A DNA stretch of 64,000 bases, taken from Spizellomyces punctatus DAOM BR117 (taxonomy: Eukaryota > Chytridiomycota > Chytridiomycetes > Spizellomycetales > Spizellomycetaceae). The position numbers and the translations under genes were made by a program. Location: the NCBI RefSeq assembly GCF_000182565.1, contig NW_015971561.1:47435-111434 (forward strand), read 5' to 3'. This document shows, piece by piece, positions 43,590 through 54,270 of the stretch (position 1 is the first letter of the stretch; each line of letters opens with the position of its first letter). The notes under the pieces were generated by a model that was not told the origin of the DNA, did not search any database, and was given only the letters and a program-made list of their open reading frames with translations.

Positions 43590-44279
43590 ATGTCATCTCA
43601 AAAGTCTCTTCGCGTTCTCTACATACACGGTCGGCAATCTTCCAAAAACACCCCAAAGCTGGTACATTTATCAAAGTACTTTACGACACATTGCGTTGAA
43701 TACACCGTGGAGCAGGCAGCAGATTATGAAGGCGTCGTCAAACAACAAGCTCGCGCCATCAAGGACTTTCAACCAGACGTAATTGTTGGGAGCAGTTATG
43801 GAGGGAGCGTGACAACCACCCTCGTACAGCGAGGGTTCCAGGCTTTGGCAGCGGCAAGGGAGGATCCAGAGAAAGCGCGCCGTGTGCTTATTTCTGGTGA
43901 GGAAAGTGTCCTTGGCGGTGACGAGGATATTGTAGGCTGGGTTGGTCCTGTGGTTCTTCTTGCGCCGGCCCACCTGAAGCGGTTTGGAATGGAAGACAAG
44001 GGGTGGTGGCCTACTGAAGCACCGGCAAAGATTATTCATGGCACTCAGGATGATATTGTCCCCATCGAGGACAGCAGGATTCTTGCGAAAAGTCTAAAAT
44101 CTTTCACTCAGAAGAGGATCAACCTCCTTCCGATGAGATTTGTAGAATTAGTTGAGGTTGAGGATGGTCATCGACTTGAAAGTTTGGCCTCTGGCGATCT
44201 CTTGATTAACGCGGTGACCGATGCCGCTAACACCTGGGGGCGTGCAAAGACGTTTGTTCCTTTGCCGGTGAATATGTAA
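43590..44279 (+). CDS. Small alpha/beta hydrolase (serine esterase-like)
   Basis: Intronless, 229 aa. Opens with LRVLYIHGRQSS (strand 3/oxyanion), nucleophile elbow VGSSYGGS (G-x-S-x-G), acid in IIHGTQDDIVP and catalytic His in VEDGHRLES. The compact size and Y-G-G after Ser recall YqiA/UPF0227-type or serine-hydrolase (FSH-like) esterases. Substrate unknown. It begins 115 bp after the MITE-like element. Confidence 0.78.
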   Translation: MSSQKSLRVLYIHGRQSSKNTPKLVHLSKYFTTHCVEYTVEQAADYEGVVKQQARAIKDFQPDVIVGSSYGGSVTTTLVQRGFQALAAAREDPEKARRVLISGEESVLGGDEDIVGWVGPVVLLAPAHLKRFGMEDKGWWPTEAPAKIIHGTQDDIVPIEDSRILAKSLKSFTQKRINLLPMRFVELVEVEDGHRLESLASGDLLINAVTDAANTWGRAKTFVPLPVNM

Positions 44280-44555
44280 AGGACTACCTGAGCGACAGTG
44301 GCTATAAAGGTATAGTAGACGCGAGCTGGGTGAGGGCAATAGTGTTTTGCTAGGTATGTAGGAATAGCCCATAGCGAAAGACATATCTTGTTGCACCATT
44401 CCCTGTGTGCAAGCTTTTATGGTGAACATCAATTATTAAATGGTCAAGTTCGCTATGATACAGATCATTGGAATTTCAAAAACAAAAAAAACCAGAATAA
44501 AAATAAAAATCACCCCCTAGGGAGAAGTCGTTACGATCCAAAACTTGTGGTTAAA

Positions 44556-46600
44556 TTAATATTCCTCTTCTTGCGCTTCCGAAATCGCTATATTTCGATG
44601 AGGGCGAGCGACACGATCCGCCCACCGCTCTGCGCTGTGTGTCTGCTCCACATCATCCAAGTCACTTGAATGCCGCTCACCGAGCGCCTGATCATTTCCG
44701 GTCGGGTTGGTAGTTTGTGTTTCGTCCCCATTTCCTTCCTCCGATTCAGACTCCTCCGTAATCCACCCTCGTCCGGACCCAAGCGGGGCATGGCCAAAGG
44801 ATACAGACGGTCCTAGCCCCCTTCTTGTCCCCTGTCGATAATTGTCTCCGCCTTTCCCTTCCCAACGCCTGCGCCCTCGCCCAAACTTCCCACCACCCCG
44901 GTCAGCCGAATTTGTGGCTTTTAAGTCTGTTAGCAACGGACGACGGGAACTGGAATTCCGCTGTTCGCCAAAAGAGGTACCAGCCTCTCCTAACGTTTTT
45001 CGGCGAGCTTGGGCCAGATAGTCGCCTCCATTCATGTCGCCCACCACCACAGGTGAAAGCGGAGATTCAGCTCCTGGCGAGAGTGGTGATCGCGGATATC
45101 CAGCATTCACAGAACGGTGTTTGTCCAGTAACAAATACCATAATGCGCTGGCTTGATCGCACGCATTAGATTTAACGGATGTCATTATGGCATCTACATC
45201 CAATCCCGCGAGCCTCAAATTCCTCATCAGTGAAGACTCATCCGCCATGTCGACTGCAAGTGCAGGTGATGGCGCCGGGTTGCGAACCTCCTCCTCCGCT
45301 GCAGTATCGGCTTCCTTGAACCACGGATGTGCCAGCATCTCCTTGATACTGATGCGATCGCTTCCCTCCAATTTAAGCATGCTCTGTATCAGGTCTTTCG
45401 TCAATTCACCCAAAAAGTCCGGTAAATCGTAATCGAGCTCCAAAATTTTTCTGCGTATGTGCGCTTCACTATCATCATCGAAAGGCAGATATCCGCATAA
45501 CAAAGTGTAGAGAATCACGCCTAATTAAGAGCATTAGAGCGTGCTGTGTCCTAATTGTTTATGCCTGAAACGCCAGTACCTAGTGACCATATGTCCGCCT
45601 GGGGTCCAGAGTATTGCTTGCCTGATATCATTTCTGATAAGATCGGACACATTTCGTTAACGAATGGACCCGATAGACAACCATAGAGACGCGAGTACTC
45701 ACCTGGTGCAGCATAAGCAACCGACCCACAATATGTGTCCAATAAATTACGAGTAGTCACTTCACGGGTAAAACCAAAGTCAATCAGTTTCACGTCCAAA
45801 TTCTCAGTTAAAAGAATATTTTCCAGCTTCAGATCCCTGTCAAATTCAAACTGAAAAACTTAGTGTCAATATCAAGACTTCCCCACTGAATACCCTACCT
45901 ATGTACAAAGTTCTTCTCATGGCAGTACCCTACAGCCTCTGCAATTTGCCGGAACACTCTTTTCGCATCTTGGCATCGATCGTCGAATCTTCCGTGCGCA
46001 CAAACATAGTCGAAGGCTTCGCCACCCGTACAGTATTCCATGACCATAAATATGCGGGTCTCACTACACAGAACTTCGTATAGGCGGGCAATGTTTGAAT
46101 GATGCATATGACGCCATGTTTCGATCTAAAGGATATAGGGCTGCTGAGCTGGATGCTCACCGCCTCTGGCAGGTCATATTTTTCAGCATTACCTCCCGAA
46201 CCACGGTTGGTGCATGTATCTTGTCCACTATTTTGATGGCCACCTGCACTCCTGGCAGATAAGCAACATGTGCAAATTACAATATTGAGCCGATCTGCAT
46301 ACCTGCTGTCCAGTGAGGTTGTGTTTGGCAAGTTTCACCTTGCCAAACGTACCTACAATATTCTAGATATCAGCTTCTCCAATTCTATTTTCGCGCTACT
46401 ATGCCATATCTCACCTTCTCCTAGTGTCCTTCCAAAGGTGTAATTTCCGATGGAGCCAATACTGGTCGAAGATAAAACCTTGAGGAGTTCGTTTTCCGCC
46501 GACTATGGTTCAATTAGCACGCTGACCAAACATCTCTTCTACGTGAACTAGAAAATCCACCTTCAAGCTCACTCACTTTTGGCCTGTGGACTCGCGACAT
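44556..46600 (-). CDS. CAMK-group Ser/Thr protein kinase, MARK/KIN1-like, with UBA-like segment
   Basis: Eight exons: 46577-46600, 46415-46502, 46303-46352, 46193-46243, 45899-46125, 45703-45836, 45580-45633, 44556-45520; 530 aa. Kinase motifs: GEGTFGKV, VAIKIVDK with the ATP Lys, VVREIETW (alpha-C Glu), HRDLKLEN (Arg codon split by an intron), DFGFT, the activation segment LLDTYCGSVAYAAPE with the Thr that LKB1-type kinases phosphorylate in MARK/AMPK relatives, DIWSLGVIL. Behind the domain, LAGLDVDAIMTSVKSN..SALWYLLL looks like a UBA/associated domain, then a Gly/Ser/Arg-rich tail. The first exon has only 8 codons. Divergent from the septin-like gene. Confidence 0.87.
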
Positions 46601-46934
46601 GCTGCCGTGGTGCCCGTCCGGATGCCCCAACCCAAACTCGAAACGACGAGTTCCGCTTGCTCGAGTAAGATGATTCCATCCGGATGTAGTTAATCCGGTT
46701 CCATTGTGTAATGTATTACAAGAGCGGAGACGGCCGACCGCGTTTCGCAAGTCTTTTCAAAGCCGCCACTAGCAAATGCCAACTTTCTTTGCATGCTGAA
46801 TTCTGACCAGGATTTTGTTGGGAGACGAATTATACACGACCAACGAGGTGAGCACCTCCTTATTCTTATTCTTTTGCGACCTCGACTTGACAAGCGTGGC
46901 AGCTACCGGCCGTAAAACTGGAACGCAACCGACA
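46601..46934. promoter_or_regulatory. Divergent promoter region (kinase / septin-like)
   Basis: 334 bp between the ATGs at 46600 (-) and 46935 (+). No motif recognised. The frame is open without ATG from 46815 into the septin-like gene. Confidence 0.4.
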
Positions 46935-48074
46935 ATGACACAAATCACCAGTCCACCTCGTGTACGGGCCCGCCGAAACAATGCTCACCAGTTCAACCTA
47001 ATGGTAGCTGGGCACGCTTTCTCGGGAAAGACTGCATACATTAAAACCCTCTATGACACCTTGGATATCAAAGCCATTTGTCCCGATGACGGAGAACAAG
47101 TTACCGAAATCCTTCCACCGGATGATATTACTGCACCAACTGCTTCAGCTGCCCGGATCGAGTTTGAAATCGAGCAACCAGGGGAGCGTATCTCACTGCG
47201 GATTATAGACACCCCTGGATTACCCATTCCGAGGAATATTCACAAAGACCAGGACCATAACGAAAAGCATGTCAAAGTTGCTAAACCATTCGTAACGTCA
47301 CTCGTCTCATATCTTGAAGCTCAGTTCGAGGCTACTCTTCTTGAGGAATCCAAAGTGAGACGGAATCCGAAATCTCCCGATTTCCAAATCCACGCCTGTT
47401 TGTATTTTCTTGATCCCCAGGTGTGCTTCGCCTGTCGTGGAATCACCGCCATAGATCGCTATGCTCTGGAACAGCTGTGCTCAAGAGTGAACGTAATAGT
47501 ATGCTTTGCAAAGGCGGATCTCCTGACTGTGAGGCGTTTGCGAACCCTACGAAATCTTGTCGTAGAAGACTTGGCAAGGTTTGGAATTCCCGTATTTGCG
47601 TTCCCCGAAGATCCAGACGTGGAGTACGACAAAGATGCAATAGAGCTGAACGAAGAGCTACGAGCAATGCTACCTTTTGCGATCGTTAATGCGGAAGAAC
47701 CTGAATTGGAAGATGACGCTCCTGTAGACGATGACGCATCTATCCGCAAGACCGAGTCACCCCGCATTCTTGGGAGAGAGTATCCATGGGGAATTGTAGA
47801 GGTACAGAACCCGTCGCATTGCGATTTTTTGCGAGTCAAGGAAACCCTCTTTATTACCCATCTACACGAACTGAAGCTTTTAACCCGTGAACTATATTAC
47901 GAGCAATGGCGCACGGAGAAGCTCTTGGAGGTTAGGACATCTGTCTTAAATGGCAGTATCGACCGGAGGGATAGTTTTGCCACCACGTTGACCGCAGAAA
48001 CTGTAAAAACCAGAAACATGGAGGAGGAGATCGCGGATGAAATGCGTGAAAGGCGTTTAAAGAGCGATCATTAG
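46935..48074 (+). CDS. Septin-like GTPase
   Basis: Intronless, 379 aa from ATG 46935 (a non-ATG frame extends to 46815). P-loop VAGHAFSGKT (G-x4-G-K-T), G3 DTPG, and G4 AKAD, the septin form of NKxD. The septin unique element is clear: YPWGIVEVQNPSHCDFLRVKETLFITH, then YYEQWRTEKL. Septins form filaments at the cell cortex and septum. The C-terminus is short (EEEIADEMRERRLKSDH), without a long coiled coil. The polybasic stretch before the P-loop (PPRVRARRNN) fits membrane binding. It is more divergent than core septins. Confidence 0.88.
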   Translation: MTQITSPPRVRARRNNAHQFNLMVAGHAFSGKTAYIKTLYDTLDIKAICPDDGEQVTEILPPDDITAPTASAARIEFEIEQPGERISLRIIDTPGLPIPRNIHKDQDHNEKHVKVAKPFVTSLVSYLEAQFEATLLEESKVRRNPKSPDFQIHACLYFLDPQVCFACRGITAIDRYALEQLCSRVNVIVCFAKADLLTVRRLRTLRNLVVEDLARFGIPVFAFPEDPDVEYDKDAIELNEELRAMLPFAIVNAEEPELEDDAPVDDDASIRKTESPRILGREYPWGIVEVQNPSHCDFLRVKETLFITHLHELKLLTRELYYEQWRTEKLLEVRTSVLNGSIDRRDSFATTLTAETVKTRNMEEEIADEMRERRLKSDH

Positions 48075-48277
48075 CTAGAATAGATTTCGTCATGTAGATG
48101 GCACAACATATAAAGTTTAGTTAGATGTAGTAGCAATCATGTATAGTTTGTAGGATAGATTGTCTTTCACTGCCTCCGTGAGGGTCGCTAATATGCACGT
48201 ACGTCTTATTCATCGAACTAGTTACACAGTGGACTATATACTAAAATTGCATTATGATATGACAGCTTTAACACACT

Positions 48278-50730
48278 TTATACAACTTCTCCGGCGTAGG
48301 CGTATAAATACGGGTTTCGTTTAGCAAACGGGTGAGGATGGCGTGCCGCGGCATTTGACGTCCTTGGTGTCGGGATTGCCCCATCGTTTTTCATTCGTCG
48401 TTTGCGCACCAATGCGGTCAATGCCAGAGCACAGGCTAACCCAAGCACAGCGGCACCAACCCCGATTCCCACATATTTACCTAGCGTCCTCTGTTCAGTC
48501 TTCAACGGCGCGTCAGGGTCTGCGGACGGGGTTGGGTTTGGAGTACCCCACACTGGAGTGAATCCTGGATTGACAGGCTCGACCGGAGGCGGAGTATAAG
48601 ACCTTGCCGGAAGACCAGGTGTACATCCAATACGCAATGCCACTATCGAGTACTGCTGCACAGTAAAGGTAAACATTTGACCCTGCGCTTCAACAATCTC
48701 CTCTGTATATGCCCCTATGGGATGCCCATCCAGTGAATTATCCCATGTCTGCTTATTGATCGTGACGCCTGTTTTTGCGTTGAGAGCAGGTGCTTCTAGA
48801 CGTGTGATATATCCTTTCGGTTGCTGTGATGACGTGCAATTCGATAACGCAGAGAAGGCGTAGGGATACTGGACTGTGAAAGATGTGGCATTGGCGGCGG
48901 GGCTTTTGTGTATGACCACCAACGTCATCTCTCCAGTTGCGGTGTTGTTCACGCCCCAAGTTTTGATGGAATTGCCGGTGAGCGCCCATCCACCGTCAAG
49001 GGACGCTCGGAAAAGAGTACTGCCTGCTCCGCGAAGGATTCTGTTGACCTAGATGCGGGAATTTAAGCCTCGGACGTAAAAGCGACAGTAGTTCAATGTG
49101 CCTTGACGTTACCATTAGCATTCCGTAGTACGTTGGCCTTGGGCTCATGCGCCCAGTTACAGGATCGAGCGAGTAAGGAGCATAGTATGTCTGAGCGGCA
49201 CCGGACAAAGAGGTGTACTTGACGTTCCGATATGCCATCTGGTGCAAGTAACGTCCGCTGAGTACTAGCAATATGGATACGAATAATCTACTATGTTCAA
49301 ATGCTAACCTCCAACAACGTGTCCACTGTCCATATCGCCGATGCAAACGTGTCCGATACTCCAGCGGTACCATTACACGATGAGGAACCGCCTTCTCCCC
49401 AGACAACATCTTGATTTCCGGCTAATAGCAACGCATTAGCATTATACAACTTGGATCTAATTACCTTTGTGACAAGTTCTCACCTTGGGCCACTTGGACG
49501 AGGCTGTCTATCCACACATACTCTTCCGGGGCTGGGTCTGCTAGTAAAGTCAATGGAGTTACTGCGTCAGGGTTGGTGGCAGTCGAACAACCGCGTTGCC
49601 CATATTTGTGAAATCTGCTCATTCCGTTAGCTGATTGAGCAAAGGTTTTACTCGCAGGCGCCCACACTTCAATAACTCACGAAATGTATTTTGTTCCACG
49701 CTGTCCTTGAATAAATGGTATCATATAATCGGAAGTCCACGGGTAAGCATAGGAAGGGCCTTGATAATCAAATCCAGGGCCAATGGCGGCAACAATCGCA
49801 TTGTAGGCCACGGTGAACTCTTTCGTGAAGTCATTAAAGGAGTAGCCGGGTGGACGTCGGCCGTTTTTTTCATAGTGGTCTACAAAAAGTGTTCAGTGGA
49901 CTGCAGCTTGATCCATGGTGACGGCAGATGTCTACCTGGCTCATTCCCAATCTCGATAGCAAGGATGTGGTCTTTGGATAAGTTTGGTATGACGCCTTTA
50001 ACCAGAAACTCCACGGCATCTGCGTGTTCGATACTAAAATATCAGAGACCGGTTGTAAAAAGCCACATCTTCAGGTTAGAGGAAACTTACACGCCGGATC
50101 CGGACTCAACATCGGAACGGTTAAGACCATTCTGCTCCCTGTAGATGACTGTAAATGTGACATTCAGAACCAATTTGGTATATGTGGCTACTGATATTTG
50201 ATAACAACTTCAGGACATACCGCAAATTCTTGAATGATCTTGAGCTCCATTGCGTTTACACTCCAGGTACTTTGGCTCAAACGCGGTAGAATAGAACCTT
50301 GCCACCATCTGAGCCCGCAGGTGCAGATTTAGCATGATCGGTCGAGATATAAATCGGTACACATCGAACATACTTACAATCGGGTTGCGCTATTTCCACC
50401 AATTCTAAGAGTCGGCGGATAGCCCGCAACTGCCTCAGCCAAGTGCCGAAAGAGATTGACTACGATGGGATTGGAACTGTAATCTACTCCAGTGTTCGCT
50501 CCGGGACCCGGTCCCAGTGCGTCGTCTACATGGGTCCATTCTACTGAAAATCCAACAAAACTAGGATCTATCAAGCCGGAGGGAGTTGTATTGGACGCTG
50601 GATGACTGAGCTCGACGATAGCTGCGTGAACAAGGCATCTGATTTCGACGAAAGCGAAAAGGCAAAGGAGCTTGATGTAAAGCGACTTTTGCCAAGCTGC
50701 ATATTTGCCAAATGACAAAAATGCTGGCAT
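48278..50730 (-). CDS. Membrane-anchored glycoside hydrolase family 79 (beta-glucuronidase/heparanase-like)
   Basis: Nine exons proposed: 50378-50730, 50221-50308, 50091-50148, 49936-50033, 49681-49879, 49484-49617, 49309-49421, 49113-49257, 48278-49048. N-terminal signal sequence (YIKLLCLFAFVEIRCLVHA), LRIGGNSATRLWW, acid/base in IEIGNEPDHYEKNGRRPP, nucleophile in VWGEGGSSSCNGTAGVSDTF, and a GH79 beta-domain with YYAPYSLDP..YYGMLM. After a Pro-rich linker, a transmembrane helix (YVGIGVGAAVLGLACALALTAL) and a basic tail indicate a type I cell-surface enzyme. Two junctions (50221/50148 and 49309/49257) do not keep phase with GT-AG sites; this could be single-base loss, unusual splicing or decay. 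Confidence 0.82.
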
Positions 50731-51297
50731 ATTCCTCTGCCTTTTGCACAATTAACGCAAGCTCAAGCAACTGTGTTGAAAGCTTTGAGTTACTCTTTAA
50801 ACAAATGCATATCTTCTAGTGCGAACGCGCATTAGATCAGCAATCGCGTCGAACTTGGAAAGTGAATTCTTCGAATTCTCCAACCTTCCTGCTTACTTTG
50901 GAAGATGCAGCAACTTCCGCGGTACACGACACAGAAGACGCAGTGGATTCCACGGTATAGACGAACACCAGCAGTTAATAAAGCATGCAGCAAGGGCATT
51001 AGCAAGCGCCAACACAAGGTTTCTCCCCATGCCTAAAGTTTTCAGATCCAGATTATTTGACATATTTTGTTGATAGCGGGATCCAAACATCTGATGTTGG
51101 AAAAGAGATTAACAATGCTGGCGAATGTAGCCTGCGTATCTTGCTCGTTTCCACTAGGTTCACATACAAAGTTAACTGTGTAAGGCGGTGGAGGCAATGA
51201 GGTCACGTGCCTCTTACTGGTAAGATCATGGATTCCACAGCCTGGCTTACAGCAATCCTCCCAGAAGAATGAGCGTTCGGTTCGATGCGACATCGTA
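50731..51297. other. Divergent intergenic region (GH79 / TDP1)
   Basis: 567 bp between divergent starts. Short frames only. CACGTG occurs near 51212. Confidence 0.4.
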
Positions 51298-53494
51298 ATG
51301 AAGCGTTTTCTCAGCAATCGAACTGATACTGGGGGCTCTTCTCCCCGAAAGAAGAATAAACTCGATGTTGACAAGACTGCGGAGGTTTGGCTAGCAAGCG
51401 ACGTGTTTGCCGGACTTATCTGACAGTGTATCCGGGCATAAGGAAGCCGACTATGACTCTGATGCAACAGAAATAATTGATGACGATACTCTTGAGGAGC
51501 AGCCTAATCGGACGTGCGTCAACCATGGTTTGATACAGTTTCTGTCGAACCGTAGTTGACGATCTGCCACTTGTCAACACTAGCCACAATGTCAAGGGTG
51601 CCTCGTCGACGACGTGTAGCTCTGTTCCGATCTATATAGATTCAAGAATCTATCTTACCAAGGTCCGCGATCTCCCTGCCCAAAAAAATGTTTGGTCAAA
51701 AAGTCTCGAGCAAATCTTTCATTTTGTGAGCATGATGGATTCTAGCAATATGCGACCATTGGTTCGGTATTAATTCGAGGTTGATAGGGCGACTTGGCTT
51801 GTATGCTGCAGCTCAATTACATGGTCGAGTTGTCGTGGATGATGAATCACTTGCCAGAAAAGAGCCGTAGTATTCCAATCACCTTTGTTCATGGCCTGCG
51901 TGCATTAAGCAGGGAAGGACTGAGGGTGAGTCCTAAAACTGGCTGATCGTACGAATTTTGCAACCATCTACCAATACACGCAAATGTTATGATACGTAGG
52001 TCGAAGCTATACAATTTCCCAATGTCAAAATAATCAACCCCGATCTTCCAATTGCCTATGGTTGGTGATAGTATCAGCCTTTGATCTCCACTATGCGCAG
52101 AGCGTTACTTAGCCGAATTCTTTGGAATAGGTACGCATCATACCAAGGCGATGTTTCTCTTCTATAAAGACGACACCATGAGAGTTATTATTCATACCGC
52201 CAACATGATATCACGGGACTGGAGGTACTAATTGTCCGTCAACAAGGCGGTGTGCCAAAGTTAATTTCGAAAGACCTACAGGAATAAAACTCAGGGAATC
52301 TGGATGTCACCTATACTGCAGAGGAAGGCTCCCTCTACGACTATATCTGACTTTGAGGTCGATCTCCTCGCGTATATCAAGGCATATGGCCATCCACTCC
52401 GCGAATGGCATGAAAAACTGAGCTTGTATGATTTTTCCACATGCAACGCGGTTATCATCGCGTCGGTTCCTGGACGACACGTAGGGAAAGGTTTGAGAAG
52501 ATGGGGCCACTTGCGATTGCGATCGGTCTTGGACGAGGTGACGATTGGCGAGCAATGTCAAAGTAAATCCATCGTTGTTGGTCAGGTACGTGAAATCGAC
52601 ATTGAGATAGTCATGCTAGCTGGGTGATTTTCAACTTGATCGTGGTTAGTTTTCCAGTATAGGGTCTCTGGGGACGTCAGATGAATGGCTCACACAAGAG
52701 TTTGGAGCCAGTCTGTCGGCATCACGCAACCTGGCTGAATGTCGACCGCCATCTATTCGCCTTGTGTTTCCTACCGTAGAGAATGTGCGGTCAAGGTTGG
52801 TGACTCGGGTTCCTACGTGGACCACAAGTATTAACGCCCAGGATTTGTAGTTTGGAGGGTTGGGCTGCCGGCAACTCGATCCCCTTTGATTCCAAAAATT
52901 GGGCGAAGCAACAGCACTATATGAGACCGCGGATGTGTATCTGGCGTGCAGACGCGGCAGGGCGAGATCGAGCAATGCCACACATCAAGGTAGATAATTA
53001 TGTTGAACATTGCAGTGATAAGCGCTAATGTGAACATGCACAAAGACTTTCACTCGGCTGAGTGAAGATGGAGATATTGCTTGGTTTCTTCTGACTTCCG
53101 CAAACCTCTCAAAAGCTGCCTGGGGCTCCCTGGAGAAGAACGCGAAGCAGCTGATGATAAGAAGCTATGAACTTGGCGTTCTTGTTTATCCTGAACTGTT
53201 CAAAGTGAGTGTTTTTTCCCGAGGTCGGGATTGGTTTAGTGAAACCGCACTAACGGTCTAGCATAGATGTCTGGGGTAAACAACATTGCAATGAGGAACG
53301 TATCATCTGAAGTCGCGCCATTTCTCGACCTCACATTAAACGGCAGGGGACCTGATAACATGCAGCGACCCGTCATCATACCGCTTCGTCTTCCCTATGA
53401 CCTTCCGCTGACACCATATGGACCAAATGACGAGGCTTGGACATGGGACCTGAAGCGTACACAGTTGGACAGCTGTGGAATGACGAAGGAATGA
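51298..53494 (+). CDS. TDP1: Tyrosyl-DNA phosphodiesterase 1
   Basis: Removes topoisomerase I peptides and other 3' adducts from DNA. Eleven exons in phase: 51298-51384, 51443-51513, 51584-51725, 51788-51925, 52000-52060, 52131-52224, 52282-52585, 52650-52795, 52851-52989, 53046-53204, 53267-53494; 522 aa. Both HKD-type sites are present: [11 protein letters not shown] (H-x-K) and [23 protein letters not shown]. Also [31 protein letters not shown] and GVLVYPELF. The first exon is basic (PRKKNKL) and the second acidic, as in other TDP1 N-termini. The first acceptor (ATAAG at 51442) was chosen because it is the only one keeping the frame. Confidence 0.93.
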
Positions 53495-54270
53495 TTGACT
53501 GTGTTCGGCAGACCTTAATCAGATGCAACGTGTACATACAAAGATAGTATTTAAGCATAAATAAATGCTGTGGTAAGATACAACGTCAAAAGGGATCACA
53601 ATGCCGAAAACTACTCCGTTCTCATCGTTATAGGGAACGCTGGGAGGGATTATTTGAGCAGAGTAATGCTGATGGACAAGACTGGCAGGGATACAGGAGA
53701 ATCTGATGCATCACACGCCGTTTAGGGAGAGCGTCCGCCAAATCTGTCCGGCATAGGTAGAGCTGTTCTTTTTCGAATGGGTAGATTTGTCAATATGGGG
53801 ATTTCTCTGTTTGCAACGGTAATCATAGCGTTTCTGAAGTCTTGTTGCAATGTACGGTAGATCATACATTACGAGCTAGATTGCCGCAACAGCAAAATAT
53901 TGTCATATGCGATTACATTGGTCGCACTAATATCACTGCGAAATAATCGCTGCTACCGTCCTTCCCTCGCAGATACAGCTTTCGCCTGCGCCTAGTAGGT
54001 GCTTCTGATCGTAAACATGCATGGGTTTCCCCCAGATCGGATCCCTTGATGAGATCGATCCCAACCGTAGGTCCCAAAGTGAAAGAAGAAATGCACCTTA
54101 AAGTTTTCGATTGTTATCCTCGACATTATGCACTTGTTTGACCGCAAGTTTCAGTCCGGCTGTAAAATCCTATGGGCTCTATCGCTGGGGTAAATTCGAG
54201 AACATCAATTTTCAAGCACTGCCAACGCGATCTCTGAGCTTGGTGATCATTTGTTGCGTGACCCTTCACA
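53495..54270. other. Intergenic region, no gene seen
   Basis: Between TDP1 stop and aminopeptidase start on the same strand. No frame with motif, no repeat noticed. Confidence 0.5.
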